NCBI GenBank assembly: GCA_024741835.1
Contig: JAENRP010000211.1
Coordinates: forward strand, 1-64,000
Source of the DNA: Diplocarpon mali
Taxonomy: Eukaryota; Ascomycota; Leotiomycetes; Helotiales; Drepanopezizaceae
DNA length: 64,000 nt
Direction of reading: 5' to 3'
Every line of letters begins with the position of its first letter. Position 1 is the first letter of the stretch. This document shows positions 46,554 to 58,787 of this stretch, piece by piece. The notes beneath the pieces are model-generated. The model did no database searches. It was not told the DNA's origin and worked only from the letters and a program-made list of their open reading frames with translations. Position numbers and translations under genes: made by a program.

Positions 46554-48087
46554 ATGCATTTCCCACTCATTTCTGCGGTTCTTTGGGCGGGCACCCATCT
46601 GGTTCTCGCAGACCCGAGCATCTCTTCCTTCCCCAATTCCTTGACTCTCTCTGCTTCTTTCGACCCTATTCAAGCTGCTTACTGGACCGGTCTTCCCCAC
46701 CATCGCAGAACTCCCTTTGCCGTCTCTCCAGATGGGGCGTCGGCGTATCTAGCTTACCTTGACTCTACCAAGACGAATGTCCTCGTGCAGCAAGTCGAGA
46801 CCACGGCCTTTACTGCTGTAGGAGCCCCAGTGACAATTGTGGCATATGAGGCTGCTGGGCTTGTAGCACAGAATGATGGGTTCGCCTTGATGGCAACTAT
46901 CAATGCCACCGGGTCGAGCGATCTGCCAACTAATAACATGCCTATCGTGGCTGTCATCAGGTACAAGGATGGAGCCGAGGCATGGAGAACACCTCTGAAT
47001 GGACCAGGTGTTCACGCCGCAGATGGTGTATGTTGACTGTCTGGCGATGATAATCCAAGACTGACGAAAAGCCAGCTCACAGCCACCCCCGATGCCAACG
47101 GAGATTTGGTCTACTCGCCTGCGAGTGGACTCTATGCAGCCTACTTTGTTGTTACTGGTAACCACCACAGCTTCCCCGTCCTCTCCACGCCTGACAGAAT
47201 CTTTAGCCTATACCGGCAGTGCAACTGGCCATTTCGGAGACAGCGTTCAGTACGTCGATGATGCCGGGGTACTTCAAGACATCGACTCGAGCAGCACTTT
47301 TGGCTGCTCCCACAACACCGGTATTGGACTCGAAGCCGCCGATGCTCCACCATTCGCGAGCATCTGCGCCGAAGACCAAGGCGCCATCTGGCTAAACACT
47401 GATACCCGGTACATGGACGGTGAAAAGATCGCCAACGAGAATACCACCAACGGAGTCAGCGGCGAGCCCATGGGAGGCATGTCCGGCTCTTACTCGAACC
47501 TCGCTTTGTTCCCATCATCCACCAACTACGTCTTCGCATGGCAATCTCGTGGAGCCAAGGACCTGACCACCAACGATTGGCTCGGCTCCCCCTTTACCCA
47601 GTGTAGTCCTCGGTGGCTGAACCACAATGTCGCCATTTCGATCATGTCCAGCAAGAACAAGCTCGCGGGCGCCGAAGCTTCTTCCACCGTTGGGGCGGTC
47701 GACGGAGACACCCAGATCAACTGGATCACTAAATCCGATACCGAAGATCATCAGAACGTCCATGTGGCCGCCATAAACTCGGGTCTTGCGCTCGTGACAT
47801 GGGAGACCCTTCTCGAACCCAACTGCCAGCCAGTACCACTAGGTTGCAGCGGTACCTATGCTGGAACATCCTTCCAGCTCATTGACAGCGCTGGAGCCAA
47901 AGTAGGCGCGGCCGTAACTGACACCAAAGTCTTCGTTAGCGGTGACATTGCAAACGTAGGAAGCGACAAGGTCTGCTGGCCATACGTTGACATGAACTGG
48001 GACCTCAGCTCACCAAAGGACTCGGGCACTCCCGTAACGACGATGAGCTTCGCATGTGCGAGTACTGTGCAAGGAAGCACCAACTGA
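46554..48087 (+). CDS. Secreted beta-propeller-like protein of unknown function
   Basis: Predicted 478 aa from three exons: 46554-47027, 47076-47157 and 47207-48087. The signal peptide is MHFPLISAVLWAGTHLVLA. Conserved phrases of a fungal secreted family follow: YWTGLPHHRRTPFAVSPDG, AYLAYLDSTKTNVLVQQVE, HFGDSVQYVDDAG, GCSHNTGIGLEAADAPPFAS and SGEPMGGMSGSYS. The repeated strand-like blocks suggest a beta-propeller. The second intron (49 nt, gtaacc...tttag) is needed to shift frame and gives FVVT-AYTGSATGHFG. The TGA at 48085 is followed by 221 more open codons in the same frame, Pro/Ser/Thr-rich at first. Either the stop is real, or it is leaky or an error and the protein has a long linker tail. 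The biochemical role is unknown. Confidence 0.78.
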
Positions 48088-49890
48088 GGGGAAGTTCAAG
48101 TCCCAGCCACTCCTGCAGCTCCCACGCTTACGATCTCAGCAGCCTCCGACCCAAACTTCGAGTCCGCCGGCGCAACGCCAAACTCTTCCCTCGTTCCGAT
48201 CGAGACTGAAATCCCTACATCTTCACACAGGTTGTCCAAGCCGCCTCCAGGCGCGAGCGTCACCGACATTCCCGCTGTATATACACCAGTCCTTTTCATC
48301 CCCAAAGCAACGCCTGTCGTAACCAGTACAGCTGATGGTGTTGCTTACCCCCCGAAGAACACTAGCAAGCCCCAATCACCCGAAGATACCAATACTCCTT
48401 TGGAAGCTTTCCCAATTGCGTACCCGACAGGCCTCAGTCCTCCTTTCCCGACCGGTTTCTCCGCCGCTTTTCCCACCATTTCTGGTCGAAGCTTTTCCTT
48501 CCTGGCTCGAAGGCGTATTTTGAAGGATGCATTGGACGGAATCGTTTCCACCGCTGCGGTGCGACAACATTTGCTACTGTTTCAAGAGATCTGCCCACGA
48601 CGGCGCCTGCAAATGGCGAGCCTTGCAAGCAGGGATGAACGAGCAGAGGACGGTCCTGTTATAGGAGATAGCGGGAAATTCTTTTCTGGTCGGCAAGCTT
48701 TCTTGTATATATCTGAACTTTCTTTGCATCGGAATTCCCTTCCCCTTTGATGTGAAAATATTCATCTCCTGCACTTCTGAAAGAGAGCCAATGAGATTCT
48801 ATTTCTTTGCCACCTTGGTAGAGCAACCTAGCCCTCTTCAACCCGTGTCACTAACTAATCGCGTCGTTCAGGTGAACCATGCTCAACCTCTGGACGATCA
48901 CAGCTCAGTTTCGTGAGGATAACCCGTGCAGAAAGTAGTAAGCGAGAAGAAGGATATTGTGTGATTCCTGGCTTGCCCCAGCCACCCTGCCTAGCTACGT
49001 ACTCCACGACACCGTTTGGAAGCGGCGCAGGAGAAGAAGAGAGGGACGAAAGACGGACAGCAGCAGGCGTTCGCTGGTGGTCACCCACTCAACTACCAAC
49101 TCATCTGCCGATCTGTGGCTCATAGATGGCAGAGCGGATGGGACGCCCCATTTGCCCCAGCCTGCAGTAGTATGCATCTATGTAAACATGATTCCAGGAG
49201 CCCAGCCACGGAAACCCGTGCTGCCTGACCACACTGCTGCCTCAACAGCGGCCGGTATCACGTGCCTTGGCCACGGCCAAGAGTGCCAACTGCTCCGAAG
49301 CGGGCTCGTGCTGTAGACACATCTAGCCGTGATTGCCGAGTTGTGATCGGCGAAGTGCAGCGGTGACACGCCGGCAGTAGCACGGCGCGGAGGCCGATAT
49401 TGGCATCGCCGCCGGCATGGTGAAGAAACCCGGCTGAGATCCCCGCCGAACGACGTTCCCCGGATCACATGTGGAGGCTTTGCCAGATACCACGTACCTG
49501 AGAGACTCTGCATGGAGGATTGCAGGAACTGAAGGTCCGAGGCCGCTCAGAACGTTGATCTCAAGCCTCAAGCCATGGCCTGCGAGGGTGAGAGCGAAGC
49601 TGTCTAGCGGGTTCATCCTCGAAAATAAAGGAGACGCTTGAGAATGAGAAGAGGTTCGTCGAGTAAGAATATCAACAGATGTCCCAAAGAGAAATGTCTT
49701 AGTCTCTGACACAGTCGGATAATGGTGTGTACGTATAGCGTCCTGGAAATAATTCTGTGGTGTGGTGATACACATCCCGGGTCTCTACCATTGAAATTAA
49801 CCTCTCTTAGTCGCATACATCCCGTCTCCGGAGAGTAGTGACTGTTCTCGAAATCGACTGCGATGAACGGTACCCAGAAACACATCACGG
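48088..49890. other. Intergenic, including in-frame post-stop extension
   Basis: The first 660 bases remain open in the frame of the secreted protein upstream (to 48750). The rest has only overlapping short ORFs without motifs and a GC-rich segment (49.0-49.4 kb). Confidence 0.5.
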
Positions 49891-51293
49891 TCAAGAGTCC
49901 CGCGCAGGAGCCGTCGACGGATCGGGTCCCTCGCCGCTCCAAGGCTTCCTCCCCCAGACTACATATACCCTGTGGTAGGCATGGACGTGTCTATCAGACA
50001 CTGCTTGGCGGACGTTGACGAGGTACACCTGTGAGATCCATCAGCTCCATGATCTGTGCAGATGTTGGGGCACGGCATGCCTCAATCTGTGGCTTGGTCC
50101 AATTCAGGACGCGGCAGAAGTAGGCCATGCTGAGTCCAGAGAGACCGGCAAGCCAGTTACATTCCGACATCCTACCCAGAGCTTTCAGATGCGGGTCGCG
50201 TGGCCAGGGGTTCATAGGCAGCCGAAATACCCTTTCTTGCACGTCGACAAAGCCGACTTCTTCGTACCACCGCTTCAGTTTGTCCGCTATCTGTAGCGGG
50301 CGCCCGGCTGCCACTGGAAAGCCATTAGCATACGCTTCCGGGACAGCGGTCTGGGACAGATGTAAATGCTCACCAGCCGCACTTTCCGAAAATCGGGACC
50401 ACTCGAGGAATACCCAGTCGTCGGGCATCGAGCCGTCGTCGCAGTACGGCGTCGACATGATCTCCTGACTCTCCACGTACCCGCCGGGCTTGGTGTAGAA
50501 GAACGCTTTCCGTATCGTCTCGCGAAAGTCCGTAAAGCATCCGAGTAGCACTCTCGTGTGGATGTAGTCGAAGTGCGCAGGGGGTACGGCCCAGTCCTCT
50601 TCGCTGGCATCGTCAATGAAGAAGTGCACGTTTGCAGGGACGTTGGAGGGCTGGATTGGCGATAGATCCGTAGCTTGGATTTCGGCTTTGGGGAAATCGT
50701 CTCCCATTTCGATTGCCCATTTCCCAGTCCCTGTAAGTATTAGCACCCGATGCGCTTTCGCCATCTTGTGATGTGTTGCGAGGCCAGAACAAGGAACGAG
50801 CTATCACGTACCAGTTCCGATGTCTAAAATCCGTTCGGGATTTGAGAGGGGCGCGAAGTAGTTTTTTCCGTGGAAAGTGCGTTTCAAGATCTCGTATTGA
50901 TGGTCAAGTCGGTCAGCTTCCGTCGAGTCATTAGGGAATAGGTAGGCTGTTTGCAAATAGGTTAGAAATGCAGGGCGCCGAAAGAACCACATACTGCCAG
51001 CTCTATATCCTACGAAAGATCGGGGTGTTAGCACTGTGTGTGTTCGTATGCCTCGGGGACGAGTCGACTACTCCCGGGGTGATGGGTTCTCATGGGTTGG
51101 CCACTGCCCCCAAACCTACCATGATACGTCCGACCGTTCTCTTCTTCAAAACTCGAAGCGTCGCTTGTCAGCGATTGGGATGCACTACCCAACATGTCAA
51201 GACGCGGTTGAACACGAATCTGTCACGGCAGAGTCGTTTCGGTGCGAATTCGCCCTCGGCACGGCTGGGCACTCACTCGTCTGGGCTAGACAT
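49891..51293 (-). CDS. LaeA-like SAM-dependent methyltransferase
   Basis: Predicted 319 aa from seven exons on the minus strand: 51277-51293, 51120-51184, 50995-51009, 50812-50946, 50374-50730, 50081-50313 and 49891-50028. The spliced start MSSPDDASQSLTSDASSFEE leads into ENGRTYHGYRAGTYLFPNDS, the typical entry of fungal LaeA/UMTA-type enzymes. The SAM-binding motif I is ILDIGTGTGKWAIEMG (about 71-86), followed by ATDLSPIQPSNVP and the C-terminal HVHAYHRVYVVWGRKP. The third exon is only 15 nt. The last intron (50029-50080) is GC-AG, required to reach the conserved C-terminus. Relatives methylate small metabolites or act as regulators; the substrate is unknown. A PLP decarboxylase lies 2 kb away. 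Confidence 0.85.
50995..51009 (-). other. 15-nt microexon of the methyltransferase
   Basis: It encodes the middle of GYRAGT (partial codons at both ends), joined between an 110-nt and a 48-nt intron. Skipping it would remove five residues in frame from a conserved motif. If the 48-nt intron is retained instead, 16 hydrophobic residues are inserted. Confidence 0.6.
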
Positions 51294-53361
51294 GTTGGAA
51301 GGAGACTGGTGTCGCCACGAAATCAGCATGTTTCGTCCTGGCGAACACGACATACTCACGTCTACCTGTATGGGTGTCTGTCGTCGAGCCACCGGTGAGC
51401 CGTGGGAGCTGCTGGCACTGGATTGCATCTTGCGAAGATATTGCTTGTAAGCGGAAGATGGAAAAGATGCGAGCTCCAGTAACCTTTCTCCCCCAGATTT
51501 ATGTGAGATACTTGGCGCACACCGCTTCACCACTGAAGTCATCCCAGGAGATTCTCGCTTGAGCAAGGAACGGATGGACGCGGGAGGAGAGGGAATTCCC
51601 GAGCTGCTGGGTCAGAAGCAAGCAAGCATATTCGACGGCTCGTAAGCCATGCGGAAGCCGATCCTCTGGCCAGGGAAATGCGAGAACCGCCGACCTTCCC
51701 AGCAGTTTGGATCTGGTTCTGCCTACCTGCAGCCGGGCACCAGTCTTCTCTGGCTGCCTCGTTCCCGAGAATCGAGGCGTTGGATGCACCACGAGCGCTG
51801 GCAATACAGCCGGCCATGCTCGCGCCGTTTGCTGGAGATTTGCGAGCTTCGTTTAGGATGTTATTGGTGCCAAACTCCTCCGGACTCCTTGTCTCGCACG
51901 GGACATCTGCGGATGAACTTGTTGTGCAACTCTAGCAGTGACCTTGAGTGGGCAGCCGAAACTGAGAGGTCGTCTCCGGCGTCGTGATGCCAGCTTCCCA
52001 GCGGACTGCATAGTCCCGAGTGGATGTCCCAACCTGTGTGGTCACCCCTCACCACGTGTACGTGTGTGCGAACCATAGGTCAGAGAGGCATCTTTGAAGC
52101 AGAAAGTAGCATATGCCGATTTCGTTGCGAGAACAGACGAAACTTGCTAGCTCCTGTGGTCTTCGTATAAGCGATGTGGTGGAGAGAAGTAAGGTTTGTG
52201 GTTCGTTTCCCTGAGAGGTCAAGAAAGGACTGTCCCCTCGCCCGCACAGGATTATTTTCAGAACCTTACCAGAGAGCCATAGCAGATGCAGATCACTCTC
52301 GAAATGAGCCCTTTGCCAGAGGTCCGAACCTCTTGGGCGTATAGTATGCTTTCCATGTGGTCATTGAGGGGTCCTTTATTCATCGGTGGCTGACTCTATA
52401 CTGCGCTTTGGGCGGTATTGTTAGAATATAACAAGGATTGGCTTATGTAATCGTACCTTGTATATATACTCCTGCAGCTCCATGGAACTCCGAATCTACA
52501 CCTTTAGATTCTGTCAGTTATCCCCACTGCTGATAACTGGAATTCCCTCGTGATGCAGTCAAATGATGTTGCTGTTTGTATCACAGGGGTGCTGCATATA
52601 TGCGGTGAGTACGTTCCAGTGTGCTATAACAAACCCGTTTGAGTAATCCATTCCCGTTCGTGGACATGGGGACCTCTAGATATATATCAGATGCCAAGTG
52701 CGTGAGCGATCTCTAGTCCCCCAGTAAATAATGCGCTATGCAACTTCAGTCCCTCTGGGGGTACAATTACTGTACCACAGGGATCCAGCTCGTGTGATCG
52801 ATTTCAAATGAAGGAAACTTATTAGAGCTGTAGATGCCTTTCCAACAACATCCACCTGCACACTCTCCTCGAGGAATCTGGCGCAGCTGTTGCTCGCGCC
52901 TGAAGTCTCGTTGTCTTGGTTACCTACCCTTGTTTTTTCTCGCTTATATTATTTTGGTCCCCTTACTCCAGTCGCTAGACCCGCTGCTAAACCGAAATGC
53001 CGATAGAAAGGAAAAATCATAAGAGGGTTTACCGCAGGGACGAGCCGCCGCCCACACGTAAAGTAGGGGGATGGGCTGCTGGGGGACACTTTCAATGAGG
53101 CTAAATGTATGACTCGTTCTGGACGTAAAAGCGCGTGACACTGCATGAGCCAAGCTGGCGTATCGGTTCCTTGTCGGCCAGCACCCAAGTAGGGAGGTCT
53201 ACGCGAACCCAAAAAAACCGAGCGTCACCCTCAAGACACCCAGGTGATCCAGCTGAATTTCATCAAGAGGAATTATTCTACGCAAATGCACAACCGTGTT
53301 TGTTAACGCGTCCTGGGCCGGGTGCCATCGTACGGTAGCTCAGGGGCAGCGGTTAAGTGTT
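51294..53361. other. 2-kb divergent intergenic region
   Basis: No recognisable gene. ORFs around 51.5-52.0 kb occur on both strands and look like shadows. The stretch 52.1-52.8 kb is AT-richer with short A/T runs. Confidence 0.5.
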
Positions 53362-54948
53362 ATGGCAATCTCCTTGTCGTTATCCTACGCCAAACTTCAA
53401 TCAATCATCGGTTCAAAATCGAACGATGTGCTCCCATCATTGTCAGCTCTCGGACATGCCGAAAAGAGTCTCCCTTCTTCCCTCCCAGAGGCAGGTTTAG
53501 GGGAGCCAGCAACCGAAGCACATCTCGTTTCAGAGATCACGCTTGGCCTCAGCGGCCAGAAAACCTCGTCGAATTATTATGGCTTCGTGACCGGCGGCGT
53601 CTTACCTATAGCGGAGATAGCCGATAACATTGTCACTGCATTTGACAATAGCTGCCAGGTGCATCTGCCTGATCAGAGTATATCGACTACTGTCGAGGAT
53701 AGGGCTCTGAGTATGCTAACCGAGCTGTTGAACCTAGGAGACGGCTGGAATGGAAGGACATTTACTACTGGCGCCACAGGAGCCAATGTCCTCGGACTGG
53801 CGTGTGGTCGCGAGGCTGTGGTCAAAGCCCGTCAGAAGAGGGCTGGAGAGAGTGGTGGAGTCGGAGAGCTGGGCCTGCTGGGAGCCTGCATGGCAGCCGG
53901 AATCAAGGAAATTCAGGTCCTAACTGCGATGGGACACAGTTCTCTGTACAAAGCAGCCAGTATAGTTGGTCTCGGCCGAGCTTCCATCAAGGATATTGCA
54001 CTCCACAAGGGCCAGCCGTGGAAACTGGATGTCGATGCGCTCGAAAACAAATTGAAAGCCTCAGACGAAGGGGTAGCGAGCATTGTCGTTCTCAGCATGG
54101 GCGAAGTAAACACGGGCCGATTTGCTACCGATGGGCTGGCCACGATGGCAAGAATCCGCCAGATATGCAACGAGTGGGGAGCCTGGTTACACGTTGATGG
54201 GGGTATGTAAACATACCACTGGACTCGTGCCAGCTAGAACTTATTTCGGGAACAGCTTTTGGAGCCTTCGCTCGATCGCTGCCACCAACTGCAGAGTTCT
54301 CTTCGCTTATCAACTCTGCCGCCGGAATTGAACTCGCCGACTCCATTGCGGGCGACGGGCACAAAATGCTCAACGTGGTTCGCATCCTCCCTCCCTACAC
54401 AAACAATGCTAATGCCTCAGCCCTACGACTGTGGATTCTTCTTCACTCGATCGAGCGACACCCTCCCCGCAATTTTCCACAATCCCAATGCCGCCTATCT
54501 GTCAGGCGGCTCATCCGCGATTGCTTCGCCGCTGAACATCGGACTGGAGAACTCTCGCCGCTTCAGAGCCCTGCCTGTCTACGCCGTGCTTCTCGCCTAT
54601 GGGCGTGAAGGGTTCGCCGAGATGTTTGCGCGGCAGGTACGTTTAGCACGAGGCATTGCGGAATTCCTGAGCGGCTCGGAGGATTTTGAGCTCTTGCCGA
54701 GCCAGCCGAGTTCAGATGGAAATTATGCGGACGTGCATATAATTGTCATCTTTAGAGCGAGAGATGAGGCTGTCAATGCGGAGCTGGTGAAGAGGGTAAA
54801 TGGGACGAACAAAATATATGTCTCTGGCACGAAATGGGATGGGAAACCTGCGTGTAGAATCGCTGTTAGTACCTGGAGGGTTGATGTGGAGAGAGACTTG
54901 GATCTTGTAAAAAAGGTTCTGAGAGCCGCCTCGAAACCGAATGTTTGA
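53362..54948 (+). CDS. PLP-dependent (group II) decarboxylase
   Basis: Predicted 496 aa from three exons: 53362-54202, 54256-54377 and 54421-54948. The fold-type I core shows TTGATGANVLGLACGREAVV (PLP phosphate contacts), HVDGAFGAFAR (the Asp pairing with the PLP nitrogen) and ADSIAGDGHKMLNVPYDCG, with the Schiff-base Lys at about 317. The closest relatives are aromatic-L-amino-acid/tyrosine and diaminobutyrate-type decarboxylases; the exact amino acid cannot be read from sequence. The C-terminal domain ends ACRIAVSTWRVDVERDLDLV, normal for the family. The first intron (gtatgt) and second (gttcgc donor) are short. Such enzymes make amines for secondary metabolism or act in polyamine and alkaloid routes. 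Confidence 0.87.
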
Positions 54949-56211
54949 AAAATTCCGTCTCTGACTGTTTATGAATCGCCATACCGGCCGAGATGACTTG
55001 CATACGTTATGATCATGCCAGAGTTACGATCGAACTGTACTGTGTTGTTTCACTCAACATCCCCCCTACAGTGTATCTCTCGTTGTCGCAAGAAGTGCCA
55101 CATACATTTATCTTATAATCCCAATCATCATCCTCGGCAGTATCCAGCGCTGGTTTCTGTACCCCCCCATCTACTGTAACTCGTGTAAGATTAGCCTTGC
55201 CACCTCATCCCTGAACATCCCATCTCCCCCAAGAAGAAACGGGCATCTCTCGAACCCAATAGTAATTTTTCTTTTCTAAGCTGTCAGACCTTGAAAGAAA
55301 AATACTATCTTGGATAAAGAAACCTGGCTCGTCATGTACTCACCTACTTTCGGATATGCACCATCGCGAACCTGACTCTGTCTCCGATCTCACATATAAC
55401 TCCAGCTAGCGGCAGGGAATTCACGAAGCCCAAACACCCTCTCGATCACTGCGGCGTCTCACGCGAGCTGTCATCGTCGAAGCCAAAGCATTCTTGAGAG
55501 AATTGCACGGCCCCCTCGGATCCCTCCAAGGGTCTACGTGTTCTCAAAGCCTGCAGGCCCGAAAGCCGGCTGGTGTGAAGCAAGCTGCAACTGAACGGAA
55601 AGCTCTGGAGAAGGCTGCGAGCCCGAAAGCACGCTTTTCTTTCCAACCTATGTGGCTAAGGAGGGATCCTCAGCGCGCTTGGACTCTTTACTGCATGTCT
55701 GGGGAGTATTTCGAGAGCTCTTGCGTGGGCGCAGGAGCTGTGGCCTGCAGACATCGCTGGAGATAAGCGCGTTCGGATGCATTCTGGTAGGGTAGAGAGA
55801 CTTTCCCTGATCCAACGAACTCTAGGAGTGCTGCAGTTTCCTGCGGCTTGGAGGCTCGGAGACATATCGATGGAAACACGTGTCAGCGGTGACGGTCTGT
55901 GTGGTAATGGCCTTGTTCAGAGTCCGGACATAGATAAAATGTGCATGAATGGTATATAGAAGACTTGACTAGCTTGAACTGTAATCGTGGCGATACAATC
56001 ACATAAGGAATGTATGGTCGACGGTGACTCCCTAATTCGAGAAAACTTGGCGTGGTCAATTCTCGCTTAATTGTTTACTTGACAATCACGATCAATCTGC
56101 GGCGAAAGGAGCCGCGAATACTTTGGGTCATAAAGCAGGTATTTTAGTTAATGGAAATGAGATCTGAGATAGTGAAGATTCGGACCACGATACCAAGTAG
56201 GCGCGGGACCA
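54949..56211. other. Convergent intergenic stretch
   Basis: About 1.3 kb, no recognisable gene. ORFs near 55.45-55.96 kb overlap on both strands. Confidence 0.55.
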
Positions 56212-57674
56212 TCAAAGCCTATTCATCCTGCATCTGTGGCAAGCTTGCAGATGGCACTGCTCACACCGAAAGATGTACGAAGGCAACGTTTCTCGGCACT
56301 CCTCACACTCATGCCGACCCCTGAGATAATGCCAAGAAGTATGGCCGCAATTGTGTCTCGCGACAAGATCCTGGGCCACCGCGGCCACTCTCGCCTGTCG
56401 CTGCTCCGGAGGCTGCTGGGCCGGAGCCGGGAGGCGTGCAACAACTACGTTAGCACGAGCATACAATCTGTGCTCATCCCATTGTTCGCAGAGACAGGTC
56501 TTCCATCGCTCGCCGCATTTGTAGCAGAATTGGGCACTACATGGGCAACTATACTGGATGTTAGAGCTAAGCGCGCTCGAGAAAGCCTTGCTTTTATGGG
56601 AATGGGTACGAACGTCATGTGGTTACAGCCCGTGTCTAATTCCACCATGCGATGACAGCTCCAGCATCTCTGCCACCCGTTGTCTCTGGCAACCTCAAGA
56701 ACCAGCTGTAGTGCTGTATCCTCCGGACAATCCCCACGGTGAGCAGCACTTTTGCAGATCGTACAGGTGACCGCCCGACACCGCTGGCAGGACGCTTGGT
56801 CTCCGCTGATGTGCTCCACGCGGATGAATGACGAACAGAGAGGATTGGAGCAGTATGTCCGGTTTGGGGTGTCGAATTCGATCTTCTTGGCCTCGTATAG
56901 TTGCACAATATCGGTACTCAAATAGATGCGTACATTGCCACTAGGCGTGATCAACTCTCGGCAACACCGAGGAGGAAACAATGTGTCGTCCGTAATGGAG
57001 GCGTTGAACAGATCTTGAAGACAGCTACCGCAGTACTCATGTCTGCATGGAACTCGTGCCAGCTCGCAGAAGAGAAAGGAATCCCGACATGCAGTGCATT
57101 GTCACCTGGGAGCCAACAACGCTCGCGAAGCTGCCAAAGTGGAAGACTCCGAAACTAGAAACATCAGCTCCGGATCACAATTGCAAAAGCAATACTGACC
57201 AGGATTTCCCATGACACCGTACGGTACAAGTGCCATCGATTTTTCACTTATCGCCGAATCTTCTCTCGTAGCATCCATGTGCAATGCATCAAGCCTCTCC
57301 AAAACGTCGTCCAGTTCATCCTCGGCCACAACTCCTTCGGTTATAGCCAGTGGCTCAGTCACACTACTGACTATGAGTGACATTTGCCGGTCGCGCGCTG
57401 CAGTCTGCTCTTGTGCTAGTGACATCGTAATTTCGTCGCCATCGGTACGGCATGCTTCGTACATGCTCCGAGTCAACTGGCGGTCGGCAATAACAGTAGC
57501 GCTGCGTTGCATCTCCTCCTTGAAAATCTGGAGAGCGATCTGGGTATCAGAGAACACTCCTTCTTTCCCCTTCCCCTTACGATCATTCGAGGCATACAGC
57601 TCTTCGCTATCTTCAATCTGAAGTTGGAGGATCAACGCAGCGGTCTCCGAATCTATGTCGTCGAAGGCATCCAT
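56212..57674 (-). CDS. RBR-type E3 ubiquitin ligase, frame cut by one TGA before RING1
   Basis: Three exons on the minus strand: 57200-57674, 56614-57154 and 56212-56548 (451 codons including an internal TGA and the stop). The start MDAFDDIDSETAALILQLQ has a perfect context (tcaccATGg); an upstream in-frame ATG at 57722 is possible. The N-terminal half is helical and acidic. Then come RING1 (CTACRDSFLF...CRHEYCGSC), the IBR (CSNPLCSSF...CTICKSAAHRGDC) and RING2 with the catalytic-type Cys in DTGCNHMTCPCSAQFCYKCG. The C-terminus YIFRCEQCHLQACHRCRMNR matches fungal RBR proteins. A TGA at 57102-57104 sits one codon (CAA) before the first RING1 Cys, with the same frame on both sides and no intron that can remove it. 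It is a recent nonsense mutation, readthrough, or a sequence error. Confidence 0.75.
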
Positions 57675-58319
57675 GGTGAAGTCTACGGCACCGCTATCGC
57701 TCCGGAAAAGGACAAGATCCATCGTGACTCCGGTTACCACCACGTAGGGATTAATACAGAGTTTGAAAAGATAATAGTGGAAAGGAGGGGCACTCTTCGG
57801 TGCCTTGACTACCTCGATCACAAGTCTGAGAAAGCCAGATGCTTCCAGGCGCGAAGAGCAAACAGAAAACCCTCCGCTTACTAAGCCGATGCTCTACGAC
57901 AGCCAACTGCAAGATAGGATACCAAAGAAACAAGATCACCAAATTTGGAAATACAAATGCAGGCCCCCGAAAGTTCACCACAGATCTCAATTTTGAAACG
58001 CAGCACAACGCAACGTAAGAACATCAATATCGTAACCAGAGAACGGTGACGAAAATGATTCACAGTTAGAGTCTAAACAGACGCCTCAGACTCCTGTGCC
58101 TTGAGAGCTTCGGGGAAAAAGTCCAGCACGAAGGAGCTTTGCGCAGACGTTGCAACTCAATGGCAGCCCGCATACGATTTTTCCCTGACGCCTCTCCGCC
58201 CAGAACTCCTGCGGCCAGATGCTTTTCAATGGCTGTCTTCGCCATTCCAGTGAATTGATTCAGAGCAATAGTATCCTCATGCTCATGCTCATATCCGTCC
58301 TGATCCCCACCTCAAGTCC
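57675..58319. other. Intergenic between RBR ligase and UPF0390 gene
   Basis: About 640 bases, both flanking genes on the minus strand. No further coding signal. Confidence 0.55.
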
Positions 58320-58787
58320 TCAGCCAAACTTCTTGCTTCCGCCTTTACGCACCTCGACCTTATTCCCCTTCATATCCCTCCCGTCCTTCGCATCCTTATT
58401 CTTCTTGCCGCCCTTCAGCAGCTCCAGGTGTCCCGCCTTCGCGCCAAGCGTGCGTTCCGTCATGGCTGTTAGGCCGGCGGAATGTTTCTACTCATCTTTA
58501 GCCATACTCTCTTGCCTCCAATTCCTCTCGTCTCCATCCCAATTCCTGTAAATTGAAAAGACAAGCCTCACACCCCTTATCCAAGTCCACCACAGCAGCC
58601 AGACACAGAGGAAGAGGAAGAGGAACCGCAAACACACCTTCGTCATCTTCGCATTCCGCACCAGCACCTGTTTCCGCGGAGCAATACTCCTCGCCCCCTT
58701 CTTCGGCCCCAGCACTCCCGGGCGCCTGTCCGAAACCTTCGCCGTAGCCGTCGTGAGTTTCTTCGATTTGAGAGTTCCCTGCGCCAT
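58320..58787 (-). CDS. UPF0390/DUF2462 small basic nucleolar-type protein
   Basis: Predicted 105 aa from two exons (58638-58787 and 58320-58487, minus strand) with a 150-nt GTGTGT...TAG intron. The start [20 protein letters not shown] and the spliced [17 protein letters not shown], then [14 protein letters not shown], follow the DUF2462 pattern shared with the human Leydig-cell-tumour 10-kDa homologue. It is very Lys/Arg-rich. Family members are nuclear/nucleolar and of unclear role. The gene is too broken for an ORF scan to show it whole. Confidence 0.82.

Noticed and set aside
51499..51987. Candidate genes between the methyltransferase and the decarboxylase
   Set aside because: Plus and minus frames cover each other with no recognisable motif or splice-supported extension.
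53331..53430. tRNA-like string ggtagctcaggggcagcgg before the decarboxylase
   Set aside because: The expected T-arm and acceptor pairing are missing, and it runs into the coding start.
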